This document shows positions 46,711 to 58,595 of a stretch of DNA of 64,000 nt, piece by piece. A program made the position numbers and the translations under genes. The stretch is from Sipunculus nudus (lineage: Eukaryota > Annelida > Sipuncula > Golfingiida > Sipunculidae), in assembly GCA_026874595.1 (NCBI GenBank), contig CM049314.1, positions 57,956,300 to 58,020,299 of the forward strand. Direction: 5' to 3'. Below the pieces are notes generated by a model. It saw only the letters and a list, made by a program, of their open reading frames with translations, was not told the origin of the DNA and ran no database searches. Every line of letters begins with the position of its first letter. The first letter of the stretch is position 1.

Positions 46711-47683
46711 TGTTCAGGCCAGCTGAGTGTCATAACCTGTGGGTCCCTTGTTGTTTGGTTTGTTGAATATCTGCTGCTATTAAATTTTGTGTTTTTGTTT
46801 GAGAAAAGAGGGAGTCATGTAAATTTATATTTGTTTAATGTAAGAAATAAAAGTAGGAGAGTTCCCTTAAATTTTGTTTTATTTATCTTAATATGTAATA
46901 TCATACAAATTTCATGAAGTTTAAAGAAACCTATTTTTAGAATATTCTTCCTCGTCCATGACAAACTTACGGCCTTGTAATCCGACATAAATATGAGAGT
47001 TTTTCAAATTATGACTATATATGCAAAATTATCTGCATATAAACCTTACTTGCTTGATACATAAACGTAGCATGCATTAATTAGGAAAAGGATAAAGTAA
47101 AAATTCATCTGGACCTGAGTATTTAAACTGCGACGCCTAACGAGATTTAGTGAAATGATTATTATTTAAAGCAGTCAGTTATAGGCCACACCAAGCATAG
47201 CGCCCTATCGCCACATAACGACCGGATTAAGTAGGCTTTTAAGCCAATTATCATTGCCTAAGGAGTCGGGTTGTTACGGGTAGACAAAACATTAATTGTT
47301 GTACTGATTCTGGGAACAAAAATATGGTGCGAGCGGGAATTTTGAAAGTTTACGAGGAAACGTTCAAAGATTCACTTTATTTCTCGAAATGTTGCATATA
47401 ATTTACACAAGTTAAGTTTATTTTCCATAACTTTAAAGTTATTTTAGGAATTGAGCACATACCCGCAATATTACCAAAGACCTGGTCTTCATTAAAAAGT
47501 AATAACTATAGAAAACGGAAGCCGCGAATCCGTAGACACATGTGATGTTCCTAAATGTACACCGAGATACTGAGGATGTAGCAACGAACTCTATTTACAT
47601 AACATGAAACCCTGTTGTGCCTTGCCATACTTGATACGTGCTTCAGTCTTATAACTGTAACTTCACTAACTTCAAGTAGAGAT
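46711..47683. repeat. Flank B of copy 3, middle part
   Basis: Collinear with 28931-29500 and with 57040-57840; the 47390-47680 part is shared with copy 4 but not copy 2. No gene was found. Confidence 0.6.
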
Positions 47684-48228
47684 GCGGACCAGACCAGTCT
47701 GGCCAGTCACATAAAGGGTCGGTCCTGGTCGAATCCAATAGGTCAAAGCGGACCGATTCATTTATTAAAATATCATTAAATAAATTTAAATTGTAGTTTT
47801 TTAATTCTGTTTTATTGTACATAATTTCTCTTCACTTATATTCGAATATTTATTAAAAACGGAATATTTTTTACATATCAAACCGTTAAATGAATGTAAT
47901 ATTACAATCTGTACGTGAATTGCAAGATCTGGGTATGAATTATTAATAACAAATTGAAATGACAATCTTTGTAAAGAATTTAACAACAGTGGAATAATTC
48001 GTGATACTGTGTGAGGCATTATGGTTTTAATATAAACAAAATGGTGCATGTTGCACAGGGGCGTCAATAGAGCGGTGGGGATAAGCGGTCTGGTATTTTG
48101 TGTAAGCGGTCCTGGAACGGTCCAGGATTAAGCGGTATGGTATTTTTGTTAGCGGTCCTGGAACGGTCAAGCCCAAAATTGTGGACTGGTTAGGTCTAAG
48201 CGTCCGGTCCGCACCCCTCCTACCATGT
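47684..48228. mobile_element. hAT-like MITE with terminal inverted repeats
   Basis: Left end 'gatgcggaccagaccag' and right end 'cgtccggtccgcacccc' are inverted copies of a GGTGCGGACCGGAC-type terminus of the kind seen in hAT elements. Internally a roughly 50-bp unit ('aagcggt.tggtatttt ... gcggtcctggaacggtc') occurs twice in tandem (about 48088-48180). There is no transposase. A right-end fragment with one unit lies at 29515-29630, and a left-end fragment at about 57845-57950. Confidence 0.55.
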
Positions 48229-49200
48229 GTAAGGAATGTCAACTCGTAAATAAGAAGACTTTGCACAATGTGTGTGTGTGTAGGTGTGTAAGAACAGTGT
48301 TTGTTAAAATGCAAGGATTCAGACATAGAACCTTTGCTTTCATACAGGACTTTAATTTAATTACCTATGGAATTAATGGTAACAAATATAAATATTATAT
48401 TCGACAATGTTTCATCCCTTGTGTCAGCTAAACACAGAGTGGAAATCAACTATTGTGTAATAATATGGTTATCGAAGGTGATCTGCCGAGAGATACATAC
48501 CATATAGCTTAGGATACAGGGCCCATGCCAGTATATTTACACACGAGAAAGCACCACTGGGCACGTACCAAGAGGCGGACTTCGTGCACATTAACCTCAT
48601 AACAATGTATGGGATGGGATAATTAAGCAAGATAATAAAAAACACAGACAGGTCCTTTACCTTGAAAGTCACATTGCTCTGGTATTTTTATTAACTTATG
48701 TAGCGTTAGATTTTGACCTGTTTGGCCAGTCATGACTGTAAGTGTTCCGACCAAGCGAACATCTAGGTTTGTTAATGTAATTTGCCAGTGATGAAAACTG
48801 TGGCTCATGTCGAGTCATTCTACACACATTCAACGGGTCACGAACATTGGGACTTGACAGATTTTTTTTTAGGTGGGGGGCAGGGTCTTTATAATAATCA
48901 CCGGACGACCCCTCCGCTAACCGTTGTTTTGTGCAACCTTGGCCATCCTGTACTTTTCAGTTGCAGGGGCGGAACCGGTGGTTTCAACTGTGGGGGGATA
49001 TACGTATATATATAATTAAACGTAAACTACAGAAGCTATGCCAGAGAAATCATTTAGCTATAGAAATGTTAATGTCTGATCCATCTTGGGTATATATCCA
49101 AGTTAGTTTTTCTTCAGAAACTACAAATAGATATCAGCAGGGCATAAACATACGCTTATAGCCCCATGTTTCTTTGTTTTTTTTTTTTTTTGCTTTTGTT
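48229..49200. repeat. Flank B of copy 3, distal part
   Basis: Collinear with 29640-30760 and 6500-7700; it ends shortly after the 'agatatcagca.ggca' block. No gene was found. Confidence 0.6.
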
Positions 49201-50390
49201 TTAATTGATTTGGAGGTCTTTTAGCTAAGCTTTCTTTTTAAAACATCGGGAGGTCATGACTTAAGTCACGAGCACATGTGTGTATTATGGTATAAACGAT
49301 AATAACGCTACAGATGCAACAATGTTATTCAGGCCAGTTAATGGGTTTAAGTCTAATGTAAAATGATTGTTACAGATACATGATCTATATATGTGTTAAC
49401 AGCTGTGCGTCATTAGCATTTTCTGCAGAACTGACCTCATTATAAGTGAGTTAAAATGGGTATTACAGGCCAAAACCATGACAGCCATCGATTTACGATA
49501 ACGTTTCCCTCTCTTGTTCAAATCTGTCTAGTTTACAAATTACATACCCCATTGCTCCCAGTTAATATTCGGTCATTTGGACAACTAAAAAAGCCAATCC
49601 GGCATTTTAAAATCCAGTTTGTAATTTAGAATTCTGAATTTAACAGGGATTCTGGCCAAGGTTTGCTGATATCTGGCTACCATTAATGCCACACTTTCCA
49701 AGTTAAATACATGTTGGGGGACCATATGTGCCTCAAGGCCCTTGCTAATTTATAAATTTAAAATATGGAGCCTAGCTTGATTAATTAATACATCTTTCCT
49801 GTTACACAGGCTGAATTAAATTAATGTAATGGTTATATTTAAGGTAACACAACAGTTGTTCAATCTGGCATGTATATTATTCAGTTACCGACTGCAAAGA
49901 GTAAATCTGGAAAATTGACCCTCTCAGTCCGTCTGTCCATATGTATGTTGTCAACATTGCACATGCAATGCAATATTTCAAATCAGTTACTCATATGCAG
50001 TTCCCATTTACATATCAGGTATATCTCTTGTGGGTCTTCTCTCGTGATTATGTTTTGGACATAAGTTTTAACATTTCTGACATTTTTTTTGTCAATTTTG
50101 GTTTTAATATTTCATCATTGATCAGGATTGCCTGCATGGCATCTCCCGTACAACCCTCATTGAAATACACGATACATCATGTCCTAGATTGATTTCAGCT
50201 GAGGTATCCGTCTATGTTTTCCTGTTTCATTTACCCCAATCAAAAAGGGAATGCTCAATGTAAAATTGAAATATAAGGCCGTAAACCTAAGTTTAAAGGC
50301 AAACATTTTCACAGTCTAACCTGGCGGCGAACTCGGTCCTCTTGCCATGATTGTCTGCATTATCTATCCTTATATTGACATGATATTGTG
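49201..50390. other. Single-copy-looking stretch between flanks B and A
   Basis: No match elsewhere in the window, though its counterpart before copy 1 would lie outside. Two overlapping ORFs at 49870-50192 contain 'HAMQYFKSVTHMQFPF' but no motif I recognise. Otherwise AT-rich and featureless. Confidence 0.4.
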
Positions 50391-51446
50391 CAAATGTTTA
50401 ATTAATGCTTTAAAAAATGAATGAACTGGATTTTACTATTTCATTTAGAAAAATGCATCAATAATGTTGGGCCATTTTCACATAACTGATATAGTGGTCT
50501 GTCACATTTAGTCAGGTTGAAGCAGAGTGATATATTTCTGTGTTGTCATCAAGGATACTACAAGATCTATAGTATCTTTGTTTTAACATTAAATAGGATA
50601 TTTTCAATTTGGTTGTAACCCATCCTTATAAAAGAATGTGGATTCCATTATTTCTGCGCATTAACTGTAACCTGTACTTTTCTGGGATCTTTGAGCTCGC
50701 TTCTAACTTTCAAAGCATAGATAAGGCCTCGTGAATGAATCTTCCTGGTAAATCAACAATCGTGATACTGCTACCTGGTTACTGAAAAATTACAAGATAT
50801 GAATGTGCTGTAGTTTTCTTAACTTTGCTTCGTTTCTGATAGTTTACTTCCAAATATATAAAAAGGTAAATCGCCAGGATCAGATAACATTCGAAATATT
50901 TCATGACACCTAAATATTGGATAATTATCTAGTTATAGAGGGTATATGAATATATATATATATATGATTTTAATTTGATAAAATATAAATATAATATCAA
51001 CCACAAATAAAGATATATACTATTAAGTCCCTTCCATTTTTTTCAATTGAAAAGGATAAAATCAATCTGTATCAAAATTTATCTTGATTTATTTTTCTCA
51101 TTTGTTTAAATCACGTTATAATTTGAAATAAGAGTATTTACTAAGTAAAGTTGAAACTAGAAATAAAAAAGACAATAGTATAATGAGTGTCAATCCTGTG
51201 TCCTGTCTCACTGTTAAGGGTTTTGTCAGGGCCTACAGCTTGTACTGCCACCTCAATGTGTCCAATTTTTAACATCGAAGTTTCAGACATGTACTGGCAT
51301 CAACGGAACCCTAGAACTGACTTCATTATCAAACAATGGGCATCCGTCCATACATGGTTAAACCTAACTGTGAACATGTTAGATTCATGCAATGCTGCCC
51401 ATAGTTGTAGCCGAAACAAACTGACCTGATCATGGAATATTAATAA

Positions 51447-51503
<57 letters not shown>

Positions 51504-53840
51504 TTATTTATTTTAAAAGGATTGTACAATTAGCTATTATAACTAGTACGTGGCATTCTCCCTGGCTCGAAAGTTGGCGCTCGGTAGTCGCTAAGGGTGG
51601 AGGAAACCGCAGTAACCCGAAGAAAACCACCGACCTTGGACTGGCCACTACAACCACCACTCGTAGCTAGCGGAGAAGGCCGAGCGTTTTACCACTAAGC
51701 TGTCTGTCAAGAAAAAAAATCACCTGCAGTGAATAGATGATATTAAATGCACTTTCACTCGAGGAACAAGCATATCGGCATACTAAGGGAAAATTTAAAC
51801 AGAAACTGCTCAGTACACTTAGGTTAGCCTTTTGTTTTACATTTGTGATATCAGCGAAAGGGAGTTAACTGCTAATATAACAAAATATTGTGATACAAAC
51901 TGGTGAAAATACTGTGCATTCTGACTGATATATTTTGCATATACTGTTGACCAGTGATTTATACTGTAATCATTGGTGTGCCATGTACATTAACCGTGTC
52001 TGTAGCCTGGAAAGCTAAAAGGCAAGCGTATTTTATAACTAATAGCAGATATGTTATGTTGTGCCGAAATGGGTTATTGATAAATAGCACCTCCCATCCT
52101 AATTGAAACAAAAACACAAACAAACGTGGTAATAGTTTGATGACAATCTATTTAATACGCCAGAGTTACAAATTCACTACAACCTAATTTTATTTCATAA
52201 CGCAGCAGCGCCCTAAAACATTAAAACCATTATAAAACATTAAAGTCCATCCGATGAGTAGAAAAGTGAACATAGCTTAAAAGGTTTCCATATTACATTG
52301 AAGAAAAAGAACGAAGTGTACCTGATACGTACATGGATCAAACGTCATAGGCGTGATTGTGCATTTTTCCTGTGGTCGCAGAATAATAGCCTATGTACCG
52401 TAGGTTCCGATCTGAGGGCTCATGAGCGAATTTGCTAGGTTAATACATGTACAAGTACAATTAACAACGGCCTCAGAACGTTAAAGCACATATATTTGAA
52501 TACAAGAAAAACAGGTTTTGCCCAATTATATATACACAAGTAGTGTTACTAATGTGGTGGGATGGGAGGGAAGCCAATCAAATGGCGCCTTCTCGCTCAC
52601 GCTGTGCACAAAAGCTACCTCAGTGGCTGACTGGCTTTTCATGGCATGCCATGGTCCAGTTGGTTCAGGCTTAAGCAATCTAGCAGAGGTTACATTTACC
52701 TTGGTTCCCTTTTTGGAAACTAAATTTATATTTATATACAGATACAGTAAACTCTAGCCTAACGACAATCTTGGTACAGGTAAAACCTCGAACCAACGAC
52801 CACTTTTCCATTATTTCTGTTTTACATATCTCTTAATTTAATTTTGGGATGCAGATGTTGTTGTCCTTAGTTGACCTAAACGAATACATGTATATCATGT
52901 ATATAAGGCCATTTTTAAAATTAGCGATAGACGGTGACGTCGACAGCTGTTATTATCAGGATGGTGATGCTTTAATCAAGTACACTGTACAAACATCTTC
53001 ATGGCCTAATTACCGTGGTATGTGATTTTGCATTTCTATGTACAAACAGCACGTGAAGTTAACGTTTTGTTGTCAGTGTCCTGTATCTGAGGGAACAGTG
53101 CAGTCGGGTATAAAATAGAAAATAGAAGAGATTTGTCTCCATAGGTAAAACTTTATTTATTACTTGGATATCATTTTGCTTTTATCATTCTTTGTGCTAA
53201 ATGTGTATTTGTCCAATGAGCACGAAAACCGGTGATCTTGAACTTGATCTGAAAAGTCACGTCACCCGAAACACAGGATTATTGTTAACCCCGTATTTTT
53301 TTAAGTACTTCTTATTTTTTTCTCGAATGGTGTACACCTTGATTTGAACCTAGAAGACGTATTGATCCGAAGACAGGTAAACTTGAACTTGATCGTCAAA
53401 ATCAAATTTGCGGAAATACAGAGATAACGATTTATTAATTTCCATATTCTTTTAAGTACTGCATATTTTCCCTTAAATTTTATATACAAATTTTATCAGC
53501 AAAGGTTCCGGAAAACTTTGAAAAAAATTGTTGCCTCGACCTGGCTTAGGGTTAATGTATGCTTCAGTTAAAGGGACCTTTTGTAAAAGGGGTTATGCCT
53601 ACATCTAGGAATACAACGGGATATTCGGTGCCAAATCTTTCTAGGGTTTAATCCCTGAAGATGAAATTACAAATCAAAATATTTCTAACAATATTTCGTA
53701 CTCTTCTTCAATAACAAGACAAAAATTGAGATGACGAATGAGATTGATATCTTTTCATATAAAAATACAGTCATTATCTTACAATTAAATTTGTGTATAC
53801 GGTGTATGCTGTGATGTAAAAACTATATTTTTATTTTCTA
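50391..53840 (+). repeat. Upstream flank A of copy 4
   Basis: Collinear with 1-3640. Differences: an extra segment of about 230 bp at 51208-51440 followed by a (TA)n run (51450-51500), and lack of the 2133-2637 segment. It carries the SINE-like repeat (51540-51720), the dead counterpart of the 46-nt exon (about 51831-51877) and the exon counterpart at about 52328-52470 with an in-frame TAG. The gene-proximal part from 52860 matches all four copies. Confidence 0.75.
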
Positions 53841-53848
53841 TGTTTCAG
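53832..53848 (+). promoter_or_regulatory. Splice acceptor before copy 4 coding exon
   Basis: 'attttctatgtttcag' ends at 53848, 13 nt ahead of the start codon, as in copy 1. Confidence 0.65.
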
Positions 53849-53861
53849 TTTTAAAAGAGCG

Positions 53862-55511
53862 ATGGACCATAAGAGCTACATCAATAATCAATCATCAGTT
53901 CCTCTCCTGTATACAACATGGCCAGAACTGTTAGATGAACGTGTCAAGGAAAACCCCCACAAGGTGGCGCTGAAGATTTACACAGAGGATATGAATTCCG
54001 ATTCGCTGACATACGCCGAACTACTGCAGAAATCTCTGGCGGTTGCTACTGTACACCGACGCTTGGTACCTGAACTGAAATATGGGGACACGGTAGGCAT
54101 TATCGGTGCGAACACGTGTGAACTACTGATAAACATTCATGCAGTATTCGCTCTAGGCGCGGTGATTGTGTTTATTCCTCATCATGCTCAAACAGCTAAA
54201 GACCTACGTCCCTTCTTGCAAACAACAAAGTGTAAATTATTGGTTTTTCAGCACGGTAGTTTGGATTCTTCCACATTGGGTCCACTAGAGGACCAGGGTA
54301 CCAGACTGGTTCGTTATGGAGACAATGGTGAAGAGGGAATCCATGGGATAAGATCCCTCAGCCGACTTCTGGAAAATGTGACTTCATTGGATGTGAATGA
54401 TACTAAAAAGTTGAAAAATGAAATTCACTCCGATTTTGCAGCCGCGGTATTTTTTACTTCGGGGAGCACTGGGGTACCAAAAGCTGTCACTTATTCGCAT
54501 TTCCAGCTGATTAACAATGTCCATGTTTTCGGAAAACAACTGAAGCTTACGCAAAACGATATTTTCTTCAACGACAGGGCCATTGTCCATATTGCGCCAT
54601 TCCTATGCATACATTGGTTTCTGGTATCAGGCCTGTGTTCTGTCTGTTTGGACACTCATGTCACAAGAACCGACATAAAGACAATATTTGAAATCATTAA
54701 AAGAGAAAGTTGCACCATTTCTCTGGCGTTTGGTTATGTTCTCTTTGATATGCTAAACGCCGAAGAATTAGCAAAGCGATACCTTGGTTCCCTAAGGCTT
54801 GTCATCACAGCGGGGCAGACGTTGAACGAACGAATAGCATCAGAATTCCGACATGTGCTACCAGACATTTGGCTGGTTAATGGGTTTGGGTCAACAGAAA
54901 TAGGATACACTCTGATGAATCAGGACTTATTGGAGGAGCACGAAGACGGATTCATAGGGTCACCCCTGCCGTACTATGAAATGAAAATTGTTGGAGATCA
55001 TGGTGAAACATTACGTCTTGGCGAAATTGGCGAACTGTATATTAGAAGCCTTTTAATGGCCAGTGGGTATATGCGTGGAGACAGCTTTCGGGATCTGACG
55101 TCACGGGAGGGGTGGTTTGCGACCGGTGATATGGCTGTATTGAACGGTAGAGGTCATATCAAGATCGTAGGCAGATGCGCTGACATAATCAAACGTGCTG
55201 ACATTAAAATATATCCAGCAGAAGTTGAAAACGTTATTTCTGAGCATCCTGAAATCAGTGCTGTCCAGGTGTTTGGCGTCCCCGACGAGCGACTAGGAGA
55301 AGAGATCTATGCATGCGTGATTCTGAAGCAGGGCAGTACGATAAAGGAGGCGGATTTGTTGAAATGGTTTGCTAGAAAATTCAAAGATTCCAAAGCTGGA
55401 GATTATAGGGCCCCGAAGTTTGTGGAACTATTTGAAGACTTTCCACGCCTTCCTTCTGGAAAGGTATTCCGAAAAGAACTGAAGGCAGAAATCCTTGGGC
55501 GTTTGGGCTAG
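53862..55511 (+). CDS. Acyl-CoA synthetase, ANL superfamily (ACSF2-like), copy 4
   Basis: Open 549-aa frame, gap-free against copy 1. P-loop TSGSTGVPK, NGFGSTEIG, FATGD and LPSGKVFRK with Lys534 are all present. Deviations from the family: A8 position 447 is Asp (RADIKIYP) where Gly is usual; position 396 in the GEL.IRG motif is Ser instead of Gly; and GPPLP reads GSPLP. It shares HHAQTAKD, VTRTDIKTIFEI and ITAGQTLNER with copy 1, matching their common A-type flanks. It is probably expressed through a spliced leader exon. Whether the substituted A8 loop still supports thioester formation cannot be told from sequence. Confidence 0.92.
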   Translation: MDHKSYINNQSSVPLLYTTWPELLDERVKENPHKVALKIYTEDMNSDSLTYAELLQKSLAVATVHRRLVPELKYGDTVGIIGANTCELLINIHAVFALGAVIVFIPHHAQTAKDLRPFLQTTKCKLLVFQHGSLDSSTLGPLEDQGTRLVRYGDNGEEGIHGIRSLSRLLENVTSLDVNDTKKLKNEIHSDFAAAVFFTSGSTGVPKAVTYSHFQLINNVHVFGKQLKLTQNDIFFNDRAIVHIAPFLCIHWFLVSGLCSVCLDTHVTRTDIKTIFEIIKRESCTISLAFGYVLFDMLNAEELAKRYLGSLRLVITAGQTLNERIASEFRHVLPDIWLVNGFGSTEIGYTLMNQDLLEEHEDGFIGSPLPYYEMKIVGDHGETLRLGEIGELYIRSLLMASGYMRGDSFRDLTSREGWFATGDMAVLNGRGHIKIVGRCADIIKRADIKIYPAEVENVISEHPEISAVQVFGVPDERLGEEIYACVILKQGSTIKEADLLKWFARKFKDSKAGDYRAPKFVELFEDFPRLPSGKVFRKELKAEILGRLG

Positions 55512-55561
55512 AACAGGTTCATATTTCTTTAACATCTGACATTTGCATTAGAGCAAAGTAA

Positions 55562-55567
55562 AATAAA
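55562..55567 (+). terminator. Candidate polyadenylation signal of copy 4
   Basis: AATAAA 51 nt after the stop codon. No equally placed hexamer was seen behind the other copies, so the true signal may be elsewhere. Confidence 0.3.
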
Positions 55568-58280
55568 TTTTGAAAATATAGATAAATGCGAACGCGTATG
55601 TAAGTCAGCTGTGAATATCAGCTTATGATTTTATTTGTAAAACATATTATTATATATTGTTAATTGTAAAGGAAGCATTTCATGTTCTTTACAATTCCAT
55701 CACAATTCTTTGTTTTAGCGACCCTGCTTGCTTATGCGATAGTTGGTGAGGTTATCCGTTCAGTCTGAACGTTTATTTCAAGTAATATACCGGTTGTCTA
55801 TAATGAAAATTAAATGAAAGTGATCGCAGTTTAATTTCGTATAGACTGAAAAGATTGAACATAATGGCCTTTAAAAAAATCATTTATCAAAGTAGGCCCT
55901 TGGAAAATCTCCTTGCAAACCAAATGTAGGTTCCTGCGACCTATATTTTACGAATTAAGCGCGTTTTCGTGTTTTCCACACTTACAAAAATCAGACTTGT
56001 TTTAGTGTTCTTGGCTGCACAACAAATATTCTGCACTCGAAACTAGAACTATAACATTATGCATCAACTGCACATATTACATTGTTACCATGCAAAATGA
56101 AAAAACATCGGCACAGCCAGCTCTTCTGAACTGCTGTCGACACAACTGCAAAATTTTATCATTTCCATCTGTTGATGTATGAAAGTCTTAATTCATAAAA
56201 TATCTCAGTAATGATTGTATGATTCATTCTGAAATTCAGCAAGCTTTTTGAACATAAAAAGCACTTTCAGCTGTAGAAGACTTACGGTACAATCTACATT
56301 TTCTTATTTTTATGCAATTCTTTTGTATTATTTGTACACAGAAATCACGGCAAGCCAGTTGTTAACAAGGCACAAATTATAATCGCTTGAAATAAAAACT
56401 GTTCACTTAATATGCAGGAAGGTAGTTTTTAGTATCCTGTTATACAATACAAAAGGTCACAATGGCTTTTTTTGTAGGCCTGTTATGCCTGTTTTATGTG
56501 ATTTCAGCACTTAGAAAATCAGGCTCGTGTTAGTGTCATTGGCTACAAAACAAAACATATGCACTCAGCCCTATAACTAAAAAATTGTGCTTTATCTGCC
56601 CATATAACATTGTTACCATGCATAAAATTCAGAAGATCCGCGCAGCCAGTTCACCAGAAGTTCGAGAGTTTCAGATGTTTATGTATGAAATCCATAATCT
56701 TCAGTAACACCTCAGTAATACTTGCATGGATCTTTCTGAAATTCGACAAGCGTATTGATCATTGAAAGTCCTTTCAACTTTGAAAGACTGGTTTATACCA
56801 TCTTTATTTTCTCTATTTTTACGCAATTTTTAATGTATCTTTACATTGAAATTACAGCCGGCCAGATGTAAACGGAGCACAAATTGTAACCGCTTGACCT
56901 AAAAATTTCTTACTTAACATTTACACTGATCCGTGGTAAATCTCGGAGGATTCCAAAACATTTGACCAATAGGACCTATATTTTGCAAGTTACATTTGCT
57001 TTAGCGTGTTTTTAGCACACTTAAATATACACAATGCTCAAATCCATCAATATGTTTTCTTTTCTTTTTATATTTAAGATCTTACTCATTTCATGAAGTG
57101 TAAAGAAATCTGTCTCTGAGAAGATCCCCCCCTTGACAAAGCGCAAGATATCATAATTACATAAATATGAGATTTACATTTGGTGGCGTATTATCAAGTT
57201 ATAACTGTATATATAAACTATCTGTATATACACCTCATTTGGTTGTGACATACTCCTTAATGGTTACACTTATATGAAATGGATTAGTGGTCAATCGGGC
57301 GAAATATAAAACTCATCTGGCCATGATTATCTAAAATATAACGCCTAAAGAAATAAAATTAAACCATTTTATTAAATTCATCTAGATACAGGCCACACCA
57401 AGCATTAATGTCTCAACCGAATCTTGGAACAAAAATATGGTGTGACGGAAGAATGATGAATTTTTTCTTTGTTTCACCAGTGTAACCATGCGTGTACTTT
57501 TCAAACGTTTACAAGGAATAGTACAAAGATTAACTTCAGTTCTCGAAATGTTGCATAAAATCAACAGAAATTTAGTTAATAATCTATACATTTGGAATTA
57601 TTTTAAGGAACTGATGGAAGAGCACATACCCGCAACATTACATGAGGACCTGGTCTTCTTTTAAAAAACCCAAAAGGATCGATAGAAAACGGAAGACGAG
57701 AATCCGTAGACATCTTTTATGTTCAGAAGTTTACGCCGAGATATATTGCAACGAATGTACATAATATGAAACCCCGTTGTGCCTTGCCCTGTACAATAAT
57801 TGAAACGAACTTCAGTCTTATAACTCTTACTTCACCAACCTCAGGTAGAGGTGCGGACCAGAACAGCCCGGCCCGTCAAATTAAGGGTCCGATTCTTGTC
57901 CGGTGTAGCTGCTGTGGGCGGACATGTCCGGTACATGGACAGTTCAAGTAGTCCGATTCAAATATTAGAATATTATTAAAATAAATTTAAATTGTAGTTT
58001 TTGCTATATTGTGTATAATGTCTCTTCAAATACATTGTTCGAATATTTATCAAAACCGAATATCATAGTCATAGCTAACCATGTAATTAATGTAATGTTA
58101 TAATTCGTTGGTGAATCGTATAGGGGGGATGGGGGGGATATATCCACTCGCTTTTCAGCGAGAGGTTATGAATGGTCAATGTAATCATTTCGCCTGCTTT
58201 TCAGAGAATAATATTTGTATACTGGATATGAAATATTTAAATTATTGTAATTGCAAACTTTGGTTCCATTTCTAGGTTTT
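55568..58280. repeat. Downstream flank B of copy 4
   Basis: Collinear with the other B flanks, including the roughly 500-bp tandem repeat block (about 55870-57000), a hAT-like left end (57845-57950) and a G-run foldback (58110-58205). It lacks the (TA)n of copies 2 and 3. No gene was found. Confidence 0.65.
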
Positions 58281-58390
58281 ACAATGAACCATTGAATACC
58301 TAAACCTGGTTTAGAAGTAATATGTCAGGTTAATTATGTTTCACTATGTTTAGATTTGAACTTTCGTTGGATTTTTGTGGAGATTATGAA

Positions 58391-58595
58391 AACTATACCT
58401 TTTTGTAAACCTTATACTATAGACAATCAGAAAAACAATGATTCTATTTGCCTTGCGTCCTATATTGCCGCCATCTTGGATTTTACAAAATGGCTGCTGT
58501 GAAAAATGTTTTTTGTTAATATCTCAGCTTCTAATTAACCTAGAGCTTTTATTTTGACAGCTACACTACCATGTTCAAGGCCAAGAAATCCAATA
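58391..58595 (+). repeat. Left terminal inverted repeat
   Basis: Matches the reverse complement of 63807-63994 in collinear blocks: 'aactatac' (58391-58398), 'aaaacaatg' (58432-58440), 'atttgcc' (58446-58452), 'gtgaaaaa' (58499-58506), and 'atctcagcttctaattaacctag' with one mismatch (58521-58543, against 63859-63881). It continues more weakly through 'tccaat' near 58590. A 16-bp extra block interrupts it. Confidence 0.8.

Noticed and set aside
51187..51429. 80-aa plus-strand ORF in flank A of copy 4
   Set aside because: Lies in a segment absent from copy 1, has no motif, and runs into (TA)n; not enough to call a gene.
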